Of a stretch of DNA of 64,000 nt, positions 7,859 to 17,028 are shown one piece after another; within the stretch, counting starts at the first letter, position 1; each line of letters begins with the position of its first letter. The stretch comes from Deefgea tanakiae. GTDB lineage: Bacteria; Pseudomonadota; Gammaproteobacteria; Burkholderiales; Chitinibacteraceae. The notes beneath the pieces are model-generated. The model was given only the letters and a program-made list of their open reading frames with translations, had not been told where the DNA came from and did no database searches. Location: positions 930,001-994,000 of the forward strand of contig NZ_CP081150.1 of NCBI RefSeq assembly GCF_019665765.1. The letters are read 5' to 3'. A program made the position numbers and the translations under genes.

Positions 7859-9631
7859 TTAGGGCGTCTGCGCATCACTAATTTTGAAGCAATTACGACC
7901 TGCATTTTTAGCACAATACATTGCTCGGTCAGCGTGACGAAGTAGACTAGCCTCATCCAGTCCATCTTGTGGATAGTACGCAAAACCAATACTGGCAGAA
8001 ATCTCAACGCGCAACGTCGGGTCAAGTTGATAAGGCTGCGCAATGCACTGCAAAATACTGCCGCCAACTTGCTCGGACTCCACTCCTGGCGACAGACCTC
8101 GCAGCAGCAGCACAAACTCATCCCCGCCTAAACGGGCCACGGTATCACTCGCACGAACCAGAGATTGCAGGCGGCGCGCAACCTCAATTAACAGCAGGTC
8201 ACCTGCTTCGTGACCATGGAGATCATTCACCTCCTTAAAATGATCCAGATCGAGAAACAGTAGTGCAAAACCGTCACCTGAACGCGCGCTTTGCTGGCAG
8301 GCCGTAGTCAGACGATCGGCAAACAACAGGCGATTTGGCAGGTGAGTCAGTGCATCGCGATAGGCTAAATTCTGCGCTCGCACCCGCTCGCTAATATCTA
8401 GCTGCACGACGAGAAACCGATTAAATCCGCTAGCACGGTCTTGCTCCAATGCAGCAGACATCAAGACATCAATTAATTCGCCATTTTTGCTCACCAACTG
8501 CTGGCGAACATTCTGGCAGCTTCCTACCTCGAACAATCTTGGAAACTGCTCATTTAGCTGGCACTGGGCAGATTCTGGCTCTAAAAAATCGGTTGCCGCG
8601 TGACCAATCACCTCAAGATACGAGTAACCCATGGTATTGAGCCAAACGTCGTTGACCGTCAATATTCGCCCACTTTCATCACATGAATACATCATCACCG
8701 GTGTATGTTGATACAAAGAGCGATAGCGACGTTCACTTTGCTGCAAGGCAATCGATGCCGAACGGTTCATATCCATTGCCACGGCCAATAACAGCGGAGG
8801 AATCAAGGTAGCCAGTACTGGCAAATAAAATAGCGCATTACCCCAGCTATACAAAGTCGGTGGTGGCAGTAACAGCCCAAACGTGATCAGCACGCACAAC
8901 GCAATAGCGACCAGCATATTTGCTAGCACCGTACCTGCGACGCCACTTTGGTAGGCAATGTAAAATAACGGAACGGTGATATAGATATATGGAAATGGCA
9001 AAGTCAGTGGCACTATAATTGCGATCACCAAGCTTAGTAGTAGCATTACCGATAAATAAGCATTGAGCAAAGCCTGTTTTAAACCGCTCAATCGATTAAC
9101 ACTGATCCAATAAGCTGCTGGCAATACACTAACACTGCCAATTACAGCCCCCTCGGCCCAGCGCACAAAAACATGCATCACCGCAATATCATCTAGCGCA
9201 GCAAAAACCACCGCCGATACCAGAGACCCAGCCAAGACCGGCAGAATCACTCCTAGCCAGATTAGCCGAATCAATCCAGCAACATTGAAAAACACCCCGG
9301 TGTCACGAATTTGGCTCCGGAGTAAATAGCCACCCAATACGATTTCGGTCAGATTCCCGGGAATGAAGATCAATGACTGCGACAGCGGTGTCCCCATAAT
9401 GCCATTGGCCAGCGCAATCGCGGCTAGCAACAGAGCAAGCGGAGTTAGCCATCTGGAGAAATCTAACTGACTTAAATAGGCAACACCGATGGCATTCGCG
9501 AACCAAATGAGTGCAATTCCTGAACCGACCCGAAAAATCGCGATCGACATAATGGCCACGAGAAAATAAATGAACGCAATAAAAATACTCAGCCTTAGTT
9601 CTTCATTGCGTAGGGGATTTAGTTTGTTCAC
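7859..9631 (-). CDS. MASE1-PAS-GGDEF diguanylate cyclase
   Basis: Start taken as GTG 9631: it has a strong GGAGGGG Shine-Dalgarno 9 nt upstream and overlaps the previous stop as GTGA. The longer ATG start at 9670 lacks this. 590 residues. An N-terminal MASE1-type membrane domain (~8-9 hydrophobic segments, GNLTEIVLGGYLL) reaches ~275, then a PAS domain (~305-420), then GGDEF (~430-580) with an intact RLGGDEF near 502 and an I-site R-A-S-D five residues before it. It should make cyclic di-GMP and be product-inhibited. Co-translated with the upstream binding-protein gene, which likely feeds it a signal. Confidence 0.88.
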   Translation of the reverse strand: MNKLNPLRNEELRLSIFIAFIYFLVAIMSIAIFRVGSGIALIWFANAIGVAYLSQLDFSRWLTPLALLLAAIALANGIMGTPLSQSLIFIPGNLTEIVLGGYLLRSQIRDTGVFFNVAGLIRLIWLGVILPVLAGSLVSAVVFAALDDIAVMHVFVRWAEGAVIGSVSVLPAAYWISVNRLSGLKQALLNAYLSVMLLLSLVIAIIVPLTLPFPYIYITVPLFYIAYQSGVAGTVLANMLVAIALCVLITFGLLLPPPTLYSWGNALFYLPVLATLIPPLLLAVAMDMNRSASIALQQSERRYRSLYQHTPVMMYSCDESGRILTVNDVWLNTMGYSYLEVIGHAATDFLEPESAQCQLNEQFPRLFEVGSCQNVRQQLVSKNGELIDVLMSAALEQDRASGFNRFLVVQLDISERVRAQNLAYRDALTHLPNRLLFADRLTTACQQSARSGDGFALLFLDLDHFKEVNDLHGHEAGDLLLIEVARRLQSLVRASDTVARLGGDEFVLLLRGLSPGVESEQVGGSILQCIAQPYQLDPTLRVEISASIGFAYYPQDGLDEASLLRHADRAMYCAKNAGRNCFKISDAQTP

Positions 9632-10470
9632 GCCGAAGATCCCCTCCGCCGCCACAACCAAAGCGCACACAACAGCGCCAAACCCGCCAACACCGCTGCT
9701 GAATACTTTAATATTAAAGAATACGGAATAGCGTCTTTGATTTGCTCAGGATTTAACCAGCGCGCCAGCAATGCTTCTCGTTGCGCCAGCGGCATACTCA
9801 ACAACGCCTGATTGAGTCGCTGACCGATTTCAACTTGCCCCTTTGGGTAGGCAAAGCTGAGTTGATACTGAAAACCGATATTTTGCACCACTCGCCACTG
9901 CCGATATTGCTCAGCTTTGGCAATAAAAATCACACTCGCAATATCAGCCACCAGCGCATCGACCTTGCCTTGCTTAAGAAGCAACAACGCCTCCCGATCA
10001 TCATTCACCGCCAACCAAGCGATATTGGGAAATTTATCCTGCACAAAAGATTCAACGGCATACCCTTTGCCGACCGCAACTGACTTGCCTTGCAGCGAGA
10101 ACAAATCAACAGCTGCGCCATCATCACGCGCAATCAATACGGCGGGTACAGCCACATAGGGATAAGTAAAACTCAGATACTCTGAACGCTCGGCTGTGGG
10201 GCGTAATGAAGAAATAAGATCAATTTGACCTAACTTGGCCATTTCAAGAATAGAGGCCAACGAACTGGCCGGAAGAGTTTGAATTTGCAGCGCTGCAGGC
10301 TCAGCAATCGCCTGCAGTATGTCCCATGAAAGACCGCGAATTTGCCCCTGCTCATCTTGATAGATAAACGGGCCATAGTCTTTTTCAGGTGCAAAGCGTA
10401 CTTGCAGCGGCGTCTGTGCCCACACTAAAGGCATCCACAAGACAGCAATCAGCAAAACGAACTTGAGCAT
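9628..10470 (-). CDS. Membrane-anchored type 3 solute-binding domain protein (sensor partner)
   Basis: 280 residues: a signal peptide ending VWAQ; a bilobed SBP_bac_3 domain (~20-240; includes IDLISSLRPTAERSEYLSFTYPY and GKSVAVGKGYAVE); then a C-terminal TM (~252-272) ending WRRRGSSA. This is the front end of BvgS- or SBP-GGDEF-type sensors, but here it stops after the TM and the next gene (4-nt GTGA overlap) carries MASE1-PAS-GGDEF. No ABC permease or ATPase is nearby, so a sensory rather than a transport role is likely. Ligand unknown, possibly an amino acid. Confidence 0.82.
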   Translation of the reverse strand: MLKFVLLIAVLWMPLVWAQTPLQVRFAPEKDYGPFIYQDEQGQIRGLSWDILQAIAEPAALQIQTLPASSLASILEMAKLGQIDLISSLRPTAERSEYLSFTYPYVAVPAVLIARDDGAAVDLFSLQGKSVAVGKGYAVESFVQDKFPNIAWLAVNDDREALLLLKQGKVDALVADIASVIFIAKAEQYRQWRVVQNIGFQYQLSFAYPKGQVEIGQRLNQALLSMPLAQREALLARWLNPEQIKDAIPYSLILKYSAAVLAGLALLCALWLWRRRGSSA

Positions 10471-10759
10471 GAGTTGGACAATCTGGAACTTGATTATCCA
10501 ACTATAGCCAGACTCCCCACCTTTTTATATGCTTTTATTTAAATTTCACAAGTGGTAATTAATATAAAAATTAAGCACTCAAGCCAACTTATCCTGTTGA
10601 TTAAGTCGTTTTGCAACTGCCTTCGTTTTGGCTTCTGCACGACGATCTAGGCCATTTCCCCCTCCATCAAAAGCCCAAGCCGCCCTTGTTACGAATAACA
10701 GCACATCGTCTCTACTCTTGGCTATATTTAATAGTCTAAACACATAAAGGAATACAAAG

Positions 10760-11170
10760 ATGAGTGCAAAGTATCTATTAGCTAATTGTGCCGTAATTCT
10801 TGTGTGCTCCATGCCAGTGCAGGCCGAAACCACGCCAACAGCCAATACCACATCTAATATAGAAGTGATCACAGCCGCGAAAGAAAAGGCGGAAGAACAA
10901 CTAGATGAAGGGCTAAAGAGCTTTGGCTATCTGTCGGGGTTAGCCCATGGTTGCGTTGACTCAAGCCAGAAAACCATGCTGGAACGCGAAGTCATGAATC
11001 TTAATAATGAAATCGCCCGAGCTCTGGGCGTGGATCGCGCCTTTTTGTTCAGCGCAGCTTTTGGCTATGGCTCTAAAATGCAAATAAAAACAAGCGACTG
11101 CAAAACAGTCTTGGACAACTACGAAAAACGCGTTACTAAATTCCGCGCCAGCAAAGGAGGCCAAAAGTGA
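10760..11170 (+). CDS. Small exported protein of unknown function
   Basis: 136 residues with AAGGA upstream. Signal peptide to about residue 22 (PVQA before ETT). The mature part is mostly helical and charged, with two cysteines (in AHGCVDSS and TSDCKT) that could form a disulfide. No family recognised. It overlaps the next start as GTGA, so the two are co-translated. An antisense ORF at 10579-10872 lacks a signal, an SD or family resemblance and was not called. The gap 10471-10759 is presumed to hold divergent promoters. Confidence 0.65.
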   Translation: MSAKYLLANCAVILVCSMPVQAETTPTANTTSNIEVITAAKEKAEEQLDEGLKSFGYLSGLAHGCVDSSQKTMLEREVMNLNNEIARALGVDRAFLFSAAFGYGSKMQIKTSDCKTVLDNYEKRVTKFRASKGGQK

Positions 11171-11553
11171 GTAACCCTGTTACTTTGATACTAGCCGTCT
11201 TTACTCTGAGCATGGTTGCTTGGGCTAACCCCGCACAAGCAGGCCGCTATGAAGTTAGGCGCGAAGTGCGTGAAGGCATTCGCTCGGTCGAGCGAGAAAA
11301 ACGCGAAGCCCGTCGCGAGTTGAGCCGCTGCACTACCCGCGACTGTGCTCGTGGTGAAATCCGTGAAGGCTTTCGTGAAGTCAATCAGGAACGACGCGAA
11401 GCACGTCGAGAAATTCGCCGCGAAATTCGCGAGAATCGCCGTGAGCAATATTGGGATGATTACCGCGACGACCGCCGAGATAATTTTCTCGGAGGCGCAG
11501 TAGTCGGCGCAGCGATTGTCGGAATTGCTGCTGCAATTTCTAACAGCGATTAA
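11167..11553 (+). CDS. Exported Arg/Glu-rich coiled protein with glycine-rich C-terminal hydrophobic segment
   Basis: GTG start overlapping the previous stop. 128 residues: a signal peptide (to PAQA); ~70 residues built almost wholly of R/E pairs in heptad-like order (REVREGIRSVEREKREARRE); a YWDDYRDDRRDNF patch; and a C-terminal GGAVVGAAIVGIAAAIS hydrophobic segment. The two cysteines lie in the middle (C-T-T-R-D-C). It probably anchors at a membrane with a long charged helix in the periplasm. Not recognised as a named family. Confidence 0.6.
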   Translation: MSNPVTLILAVFTLSMVAWANPAQAGRYEVRREVREGIRSVEREKREARRELSRCTTRDCARGEIREGFREVNQERREARREIRREIRENRREQYWDDYRDDRRDNFLGGAVVGAAIVGIAAAISNSD

Positions 11554-12128
11554 TACTCCGTCTGCAAGGGGTTACAAACTGTACCCCACCAATTTTAAGC
11601 ACAGCAAGCCGCTGTGCGAAACCGCACATTTAGTTCAAAGTTGCTTAAACATTCCTTAAGATGAATGCGACAGACTAACAAGACAGGTTTGATTGGAGTT
11701 AATCATGCCTTGTTTTTTCCCGTGATTGGTACCGAAAATAATTGCCGAAGCTTCTTTTATAGTTACGCATGCGTGTATGGCTTATATCAAGACGGCGTCA
11801 GCAAAGTGGGCCAAGCGAAAACCAATGCCCCTCGAGAAGTGTGCTCAACCAAACGTAAAGTTGATGCGAGCATATCCCGTGACATCGCCTATTAACGTTG
11901 TCGTTAACTAGGCCGTAAACTATAACCATTGTCGACAATTGGTTAAAGCCTCTGCATGGCGTCGTTTTCTAATGTAATCGTGATGGCCCCTTTGTGGGGG
12001 ATTGTAATATGGCAATGCATTTCATGCTTGTTAAATTATTTGAAATAACCAAGTCAGTATTTGTACTAACTTGAGAGTTGGAATATATCGCTTTAATCTC
12101 TATATCTCTTTGGTTTTAAATTCAATCT
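11554..12128 (+). other. 575-bp intergenic region, no gene supported
   Basis: Two overlapping short ORFs (11665-11895, 11726-11911) exist in different frames, without SD or family resemblance. The 3' part presumably carries the promoter for the barrel protein. I see no repeat copy or clear terminator. Confidence 0.4.
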
Positions 12129-13871
12129 ATGCTCAGTTTTTTAGGTTTTTCTGCTTGCAAGCGCTTAAAGCTCATAGTGCTTAAGCCATTTTTTCTGGTC
12201 GTGCTGTGTTGGCTCGCACCCTTTGCCTATGCAGGCGTCGAAGCGGATTTAAGCGGACGCCGTATTGAGTCGGTCAGCGTTCGTTTTGACGGTGGTCAGC
12301 AAGAAAACGCCACCTATCGCGACGCGGCATTGAAAGCCTTTGCCGCCCATCCCGGTAACCGATTTGACCCGGTGCGTAGTGACTTGATGCTCAATCAGGT
12401 ACGGCGTTTGAGCTTTGTGGGCGACGCTCGCTATGAGGTGCAAACTAGCGCTAGCGGTAACCTTGAACTGGTCTTGGATATCACCCTGTCGCAAGTGGCT
12501 AAACCACTCGCTGATAGTACGATGGGGCTGTTTGCAACGGGGGATTGGCAAGATTTCCCAACCCTTTACGCCGATGATCGCTCTGTGCTGCAAGCCAAGC
12601 TGGTGAATAAGTCGATGGTTTTTTCCAATACTCATGCTTTCTTTGGCCGACCAGAAATTCTAACGGCTGGTAATCCACTGGCAAAAACGCCATCAGGCTC
12701 AGGCAACGACACGTGGTTTGAAAGTAGTGTTGAAGCGGGGTTGTACGGTATTAATGCAGTGACCGATCACATTTCTGTTTTTGGTGGTGGCAGTTATATT
12801 GCTTCTGGTTCTTGGGGGCCAGAATTATTCACCGATCAAACTCGCACGCATGGTGGCTTTGAGGATGCTTACTTTGGCTTTATCGGTCGTAATACGACTG
12901 AGCAGGGGGGCGTACGCCAAATGAGCTTGCTCTATGGACGTAAAGCGTTTCAGGTCGATAACGGGATGATTTTGCGCTTGGCCTCAGCCAATGGTGGTGA
13001 TCGAGCCGCATTGCAATCCAATCCCCGCAATGCCGCAGATGAATTAATCCATGCGCAGTTTGTGTATGACGATCACAAGCTGGAGCTATTTCAGCTTGAT
13101 CCCGATGAACTAGAGCCCATCGACAGCCGAACAGTCATTCAGGGCGTGAATTACGAAGGTCGTGTTTTGCCTAATCTACGTCTGGGCGCCATGGCACTGC
13201 AAGTGCCTGAGTCCACCTTCAAATATTACACACCCACTGCGACGTATTCACGCGAAGGTTTGGAAGTTTTGGATCTTCGCTTTGCGTTTGATCCGCCTGC
13301 CAGCGTGTCAAATTTTTATGCCAACGCAGAGCTGGCACGCCAAACGAATCGCAATTTTGATATGGAGGCGTGGGGCGGTTATGCCGAATTGGGTTATCAA
13401 TTTAGGGATACTGCATGGCGTCCGACCTTGAGCTACCGTTATTCAAAATTCACTGGTGATAATCCCGATACGCCGACTTTTGAGCGTTGGGACCCTTTGT
13501 TTGCTGGCGGCGCTGGTGACGAATGGGTGCAAGGTTTAAATCAATATAAAGTGGTGCAAACGTCCAATGTGATCGCGCATCGTTTTATGGCGCGCTTGCA
13601 ACCCGCACCGCGCTGGGAATTAACGCCCCAATTCTGGCTCTTTAAAGCGGATACTTTAAATAATTTGGGCGGGGCGCAGGCTTTGTCGGTGCTCGAATCA
13701 GATGATCTTGGTATGGAGCTGAATTTAACAGCTCGTTATGTGGCCAACCCCAATCTGATTTTTGTGTTCTCGGCCGCGTATACCCAGCCCGGTGAAGCCA
13801 TTCGCAGTGCCCTCAACAATGATTACCAAAATTGGTTTAGCGCCAGCGCGCTGATGATTGTTCGATTTTAA
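12129..13871 (+). CDS. Outer-membrane beta-barrel with N-terminal POTRA-like domain (alginate-export/porin type)
   Basis: 580 residues. Long signal peptide ending YAGVEA (~36). Residues ~38-120 (RIESVSVRF... VRRLSFVGDARYEV) look like a single POTRA-type domain. The rest alternates aromatic beta strands and turns as in the Alginate_exp/AlgE-like barrel family, with a terminal phenylalanine (ALMIVRF) as expected for BAM insertion. Predicted role: outer-membrane channel for an anionic or polymeric compound. The next gene, 24 nt downstream, is an exported dehydrogenase, so the pair may form one uptake/oxidation pathway. Substrate unknown. Confidence 0.65.
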   Translation: MLSFLGFSACKRLKLIVLKPFFLVVLCWLAPFAYAGVEADLSGRRIESVSVRFDGGQQENATYRDAALKAFAAHPGNRFDPVRSDLMLNQVRRLSFVGDARYEVQTSASGNLELVLDITLSQVAKPLADSTMGLFATGDWQDFPTLYADDRSVLQAKLVNKSMVFSNTHAFFGRPEILTAGNPLAKTPSGSGNDTWFESSVEAGLYGINAVTDHISVFGGGSYIASGSWGPELFTDQTRTHGGFEDAYFGFIGRNTTEQGGVRQMSLLYGRKAFQVDNGMILRLASANGGDRAALQSNPRNAADELIHAQFVYDDHKLELFQLDPDELEPIDSRTVIQGVNYEGRVLPNLRLGAMALQVPESTFKYYTPTATYSREGLEVLDLRFAFDPPASVSNFYANAELARQTNRNFDMEAWGGYAELGYQFRDTAWRPTLSYRYSKFTGDNPDTPTFERWDPLFAGGAGDEWVQGLNQYKVVQTSNVIAHRFMARLQPAPRWELTPQFWLFKADTLNNLGGAQALSVLESDDLGMELNLTARYVANPNLIFVFSAAYTQPGEAIRSALNNDYQNWFSASALMIVRF

Positions 13872-13895
13872 TGACCATCCTCAAGGGGAAAACGC

Positions 13896-14879
13896 ATGAA
13901 AAAATTTGCAAAATCGTTAGGTATTTCGATGTTAACTGCCGGTTTGCTCGCCAGCCCAGCGATGGCCGAAAACTATAAAGCGGTCGATATTAAACCGGTT
14001 GACCCTGCGTATTTCGCCGCGAAACGGCATGAAGGCCGCACCTATCTGATTACCGGCGGCGCGCGCGGCATCGGTGCAGCTTCTGCGATTCGTTTGGCAC
14101 GCGAAGGTGCCAATGTAGTGATTTTTGACGTGCTCGCCAAAGAGGGCGCTGAAACTGTCGCCCAAATTCGCAAAGAAGGCGGTAAAGCTGAATTTGTTAA
14201 AGGCGATGTACGCAATAATGCCGATCTACAAAAAGCAGTGGCGCATGCAGTAACGACCTTTGGTGAGCTGAATGGCGCGCTGAACTCGGCGGGCGTCATG
14301 GCGGCAATGGCACCAGATGCAGTGTTTGATTATCAAAAACAAAAAGACTTGCTACCCAACCCGATTGCCGATGCGGGTGATGAATATTTCGATACGCTGA
14401 TGGACATCAACGCCACTGGCGTCTTTAAATCGATGCGCGCCGAACTCAAACCAATGCTTAAGCAAGGCAAGGGTGGTGCCATTGTGAATATTTGTTCGAT
14501 TGCCGGTTTAACGGGCTTGGCTGGCAACTCAGCCTATGTCGCCAGTAAGCACGCGTGTAGTGGCCTAACGCGCAGCGGTGCGATTGATTATGCGCCGTAC
14601 GGCATTCGCGTGAACTCAGTGAATATGGCCGCGACAGAAACGGCAATGACCGATATGGCGATAAAGTATGTGACGGCCGCTAGCAAGGAAAACGCGGGCT
14701 CGACGGTGCCGAATATGGGCCGCACTAAAACGCTAAGTCTACAAGCCTACGCTGATAGCAATAAACGCCAATCGACGGTATGGGAACAGGCTGCGGTGAT
14801 TAGCTTTTTGCTCTCGGATGAAGCCTCCAACCTCACCGGCGCGCTCTATGCAACTGATGGTGGCTGGACTGCTTATTGA
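13896..14879 (+). CDS. Short-chain dehydrogenase/reductase with a signal peptide
   Basis: 327 residues with AAGGGGA upstream. The first 24 residues are a Sec-type signal (MKKFAKSLGI... ASPAMA), with no twin arginine. The remainder is a classical SDR: cofactor motif TGGARGIG at about 53-60, N-S-A-G-V, and a catalytic Ser in ICSIAG with Y-x-x-x-K in AYVASK. Asp at the end of beta-2 (VIFDV) suggests NAD(H) preference. An ~45-residue insertion after the NSAG strand resembles hydroxysteroid or cyclohexanol dehydrogenase relatives. SDRs are cytosolic, so a cleavable signal is unusual. It follows the barrel gene closely. Confidence 0.8.
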   Translation: MKKFAKSLGISMLTAGLLASPAMAENYKAVDIKPVDPAYFAAKRHEGRTYLITGGARGIGAASAIRLAREGANVVIFDVLAKEGAETVAQIRKEGGKAEFVKGDVRNNADLQKAVAHAVTTFGELNGALNSAGVMAAMAPDAVFDYQKQKDLLPNPIADAGDEYFDTLMDINATGVFKSMRAELKPMLKQGKGGAIVNICSIAGLTGLAGNSAYVASKHACSGLTRSGAIDYAPYGIRVNSVNMAATETAMTDMAIKYVTAASKENAGSTVPNMGRTKTLSLQAYADSNKRQSTVWEQAAVISFLLSDEASNLTGALYATDGGWTAY

Positions 14880-15383
14880 GCGCAAGCCGCTAAAAGTGTT
14901 TGATTCAAAGTATCAAGAATCTATTTTTCGCACCGATGAAATTTTAAGGTGCTGTTCAATGTAGGTACTAAAGCCTGGGGTAAGATTTATCAAAAATTTT
15001 TCTTCTAGATGGCAGCTAAGGCCAATTTGTCGAAGCTAAAGCGTGAAAGATAGGCCGCTAACCATTGAGTTGCGGCCTTATTCATTTTGGATGTATGCCA
15101 AAGCTGCTCGGCTAAAATCGCCTCTCACGTAATTCTGTCCGTATAGCATGCAACTAACCTGTCGATCAGCTATGGTAAATGATGAAAATCAATTTCCAAC
15201 TCACTGCAGTCGAGCCTTCGAATGACATTGGTTTGTAAGATATCTACATCACCAGTGAACATCTTGCCGCTCTTCAAGCGCTCCACTTGCAACTTTAAAA
15301 GTGCGGTTAAGAACGACCTACTGTTAGATAGTATTAGGATGCTGATCCTTCACTTGGATAAGGCGTTTAGGAACTGACGAAAA
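14880..15383 (+). other. Intergenic region with repeat copy 6
   Basis: Apart from repeat copy 6 there is only unassigned sequence. The last ~150 bp presumably holds the promoter of the PAS-GGDEF gene. No terminator with a T-run recognised. Confidence 0.4.
15016..15116 (+). repeat. Dispersed palindromic repeat, copy 6
   Basis: Inner hairpin TAGGCCGCTAACC...GTTGCGGCCTTA, ending GCTGCTCGGCTAAA. Left end (AAGGCCAAT) degenerate. Plus orientation. Confidence 0.72.
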
Positions 15384-16691
15384 ATGCACATGAGAGAAGA
15401 CCCGCTATCACCTCCTGATTTGGGGGCAGAAATAAATCACCTTAGATTTACACTCGATCATGTCGGGGCTTATGTTTTCACTAAGGATCTCGAAGGGCGG
15501 TACACCTTTGCTAATGAAATGGTCTGCGATCTTTTTGGTCAACACCTAGATGACGTAATCGGTTTTACGGATGAAAAATTCTTCGACCTGACAATTTCCG
15601 ATGAATTGCGCAAAAATGACCTGAGTGTTTTAAAAGACGGCAATCATATCGAGCAAGTAGAGCGCAATATCATCGCCACGACGGGTGAAGAGCGTATTTT
15701 TTGGACGGTCAAGCGCCCTATTTGCGGAGCTGATGGCAAGGTTACTGGGCTTTGCGGCATCTCAACGGACATCACGGAACGCCTTCAGCTCGAAAGAGAT
15801 TTGGAAGAGCAGAAAAAGCAGTTGAGCCAAGTACTCGAAAACATGGACGCCTATGTATATATCAAAGATCGGGAGGGGCGTTATCTGTACGCAAACGAAA
15901 ATTTAGCTCGACTGTACTCAAAGCCTGTTAATGAAATTGTTGGAACGTTGGAGCAAGACCTGCTCACACCTGAGACATCCGAACGTCTTGCTGCGATGGA
16001 TAAAGCCGTTTTCGACGGCGGATGTAAAGTGACTGGGGAGGAAATCGTCTCGGATGTAAACGGGAAGGAAATATTTTGTTGGTCCATCAAAATCCCATTA
16101 TTCAAAGATGGTAAAGCTGATCGATTAATAGGTATTTCAACAGACATAACCGATATCATTCTCCTCAAAAACAAATATCAAAATTTGGCCCGTATCGATA
16201 CGCTGACCGGAGTCCTGACGCGAGGTTTTTTGATTGAGCAAGCTGAAAGTATACTGTTGCGAACCCAAAGGCGGGAAGCACGCTTGGCGGTGCTCTTGAT
16301 CGACATTGACCATTTCAAAGCTATCAATGATTCCTATGGCCATGCATTTGGTGACACCTACATCATTAGCATCGTCAACGCTTGCCAAAAGACATTACGC
16401 GAGAGCGACATTATTGGCCGATTCGGTGGGGATGAATTCATCATCGTTATTGATGAGGCAGACGAAGACGGACTGACAATTGCTGCGGAACGTTTTTTGG
16501 CGTCGTTACGCGATAGTATCCTCACTGCGCCTGATGGAAAGAAACTTAAACTCTCAGTCAGTATCGGTGCTGCCCTATCAGACCAGTCCAGTACTTTTGA
16601 AGAACTGATGGCAAGAGCCGATCATGCCCTCTATCAGGCGAAAAAAGCCGGCCGAGGGTGTTGGCGGACAGCTCCAAGTGCCAACTCCTAA
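15384..16691 (+). CDS. PAS-PAS-GGDEF diguanylate cyclase
   Basis: 435 residues, soluble. Two consecutive PAS domains (~17-140 and ~145-265), both with an aromatic 'D-x-E-G-R-Y-x-x-A-N' core, are followed by a GGDEF domain (~270-430) with intact RFGGDEF near 348 and I-site R-E-S-D five residues before. Enzyme of cyclic di-GMP synthesis in the cytosol; the ligand of the PAS pair is unknown. A second ATG two codons in is an equally possible start. Single gene between repeat copies 6 and 7. The gap 16692-17028 contains only copy 7 and unassigned sequence. Confidence 0.9.
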   Translation: MHMREDPLSPPDLGAEINHLRFTLDHVGAYVFTKDLEGRYTFANEMVCDLFGQHLDDVIGFTDEKFFDLTISDELRKNDLSVLKDGNHIEQVERNIIATTGEERIFWTVKRPICGADGKVTGLCGISTDITERLQLERDLEEQKKQLSQVLENMDAYVYIKDREGRYLYANENLARLYSKPVNEIVGTLEQDLLTPETSERLAAMDKAVFDGGCKVTGEEIVSDVNGKEIFCWSIKIPLFKDGKADRLIGISTDITDIILLKNKYQNLARIDTLTGVLTRGFLIEQAESILLRTQRREARLAVLLIDIDHFKAINDSYGHAFGDTYIISIVNACQKTLRESDIIGRFGGDEFIIVIDEADEDGLTIAAERFLASLRDSILTAPDGKKLKLSVSIGAALSDQSSTFEELMARADHALYQAKKAGRGCWRTAPSANS

Positions 16692-16930
16692 TATTCCGTT
16701 TACTTGGCATACAAGTAACAGCGTTGAGCAACCATACCATAATCGATGATACAAATAGTGGCGACAGCAGCAATAAGATGGGAACAAACACTTATGGCTT
16801 GCAAAGCGGCTACAACGGGAGCCTCGGAGAGGCAGCAACTAGCCGACAACCGTCTGCTAAAAAGGCATTGTCGACAGATTCACTGGTGACAAAAAAGCTA
16901 GATGACCGATGTAATGCTAAGAAACACATG

Positions 16931-17012
16931 AGTGACCGCAAAGGCCGATGTGTCGATGCCGACAGTTGAAAATTGAGAGGCCGCTAACCATCAGGTTGCG
17001 GCCTTCGTTATT
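16931..17012 (+). repeat. Dispersed palindromic repeat, copy 7 (right arm degenerate)
   Basis: TGACCGCAAAGGCCGATGTG start and an intact inner hairpin GGCCGCTAACC-ATCA-GGTTGCGGCC. The right arm is poorly conserved and would run into the 3' end of the SMC-like gene. It may also terminate that gene's transcript. Confidence 0.72.
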
Positions 17013-17028
17013 TGTTCATCACAGATAA

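Noticed and set aside
10579-10872. 97-codon minus-strand ORF
   Set aside because: Overlaps the signal-peptide gene at 10760 and has no SD or family resemblance.
11665-11911. Two overlapping short ORFs
   Set aside because: Different frames, no SD, no recognisable domain.
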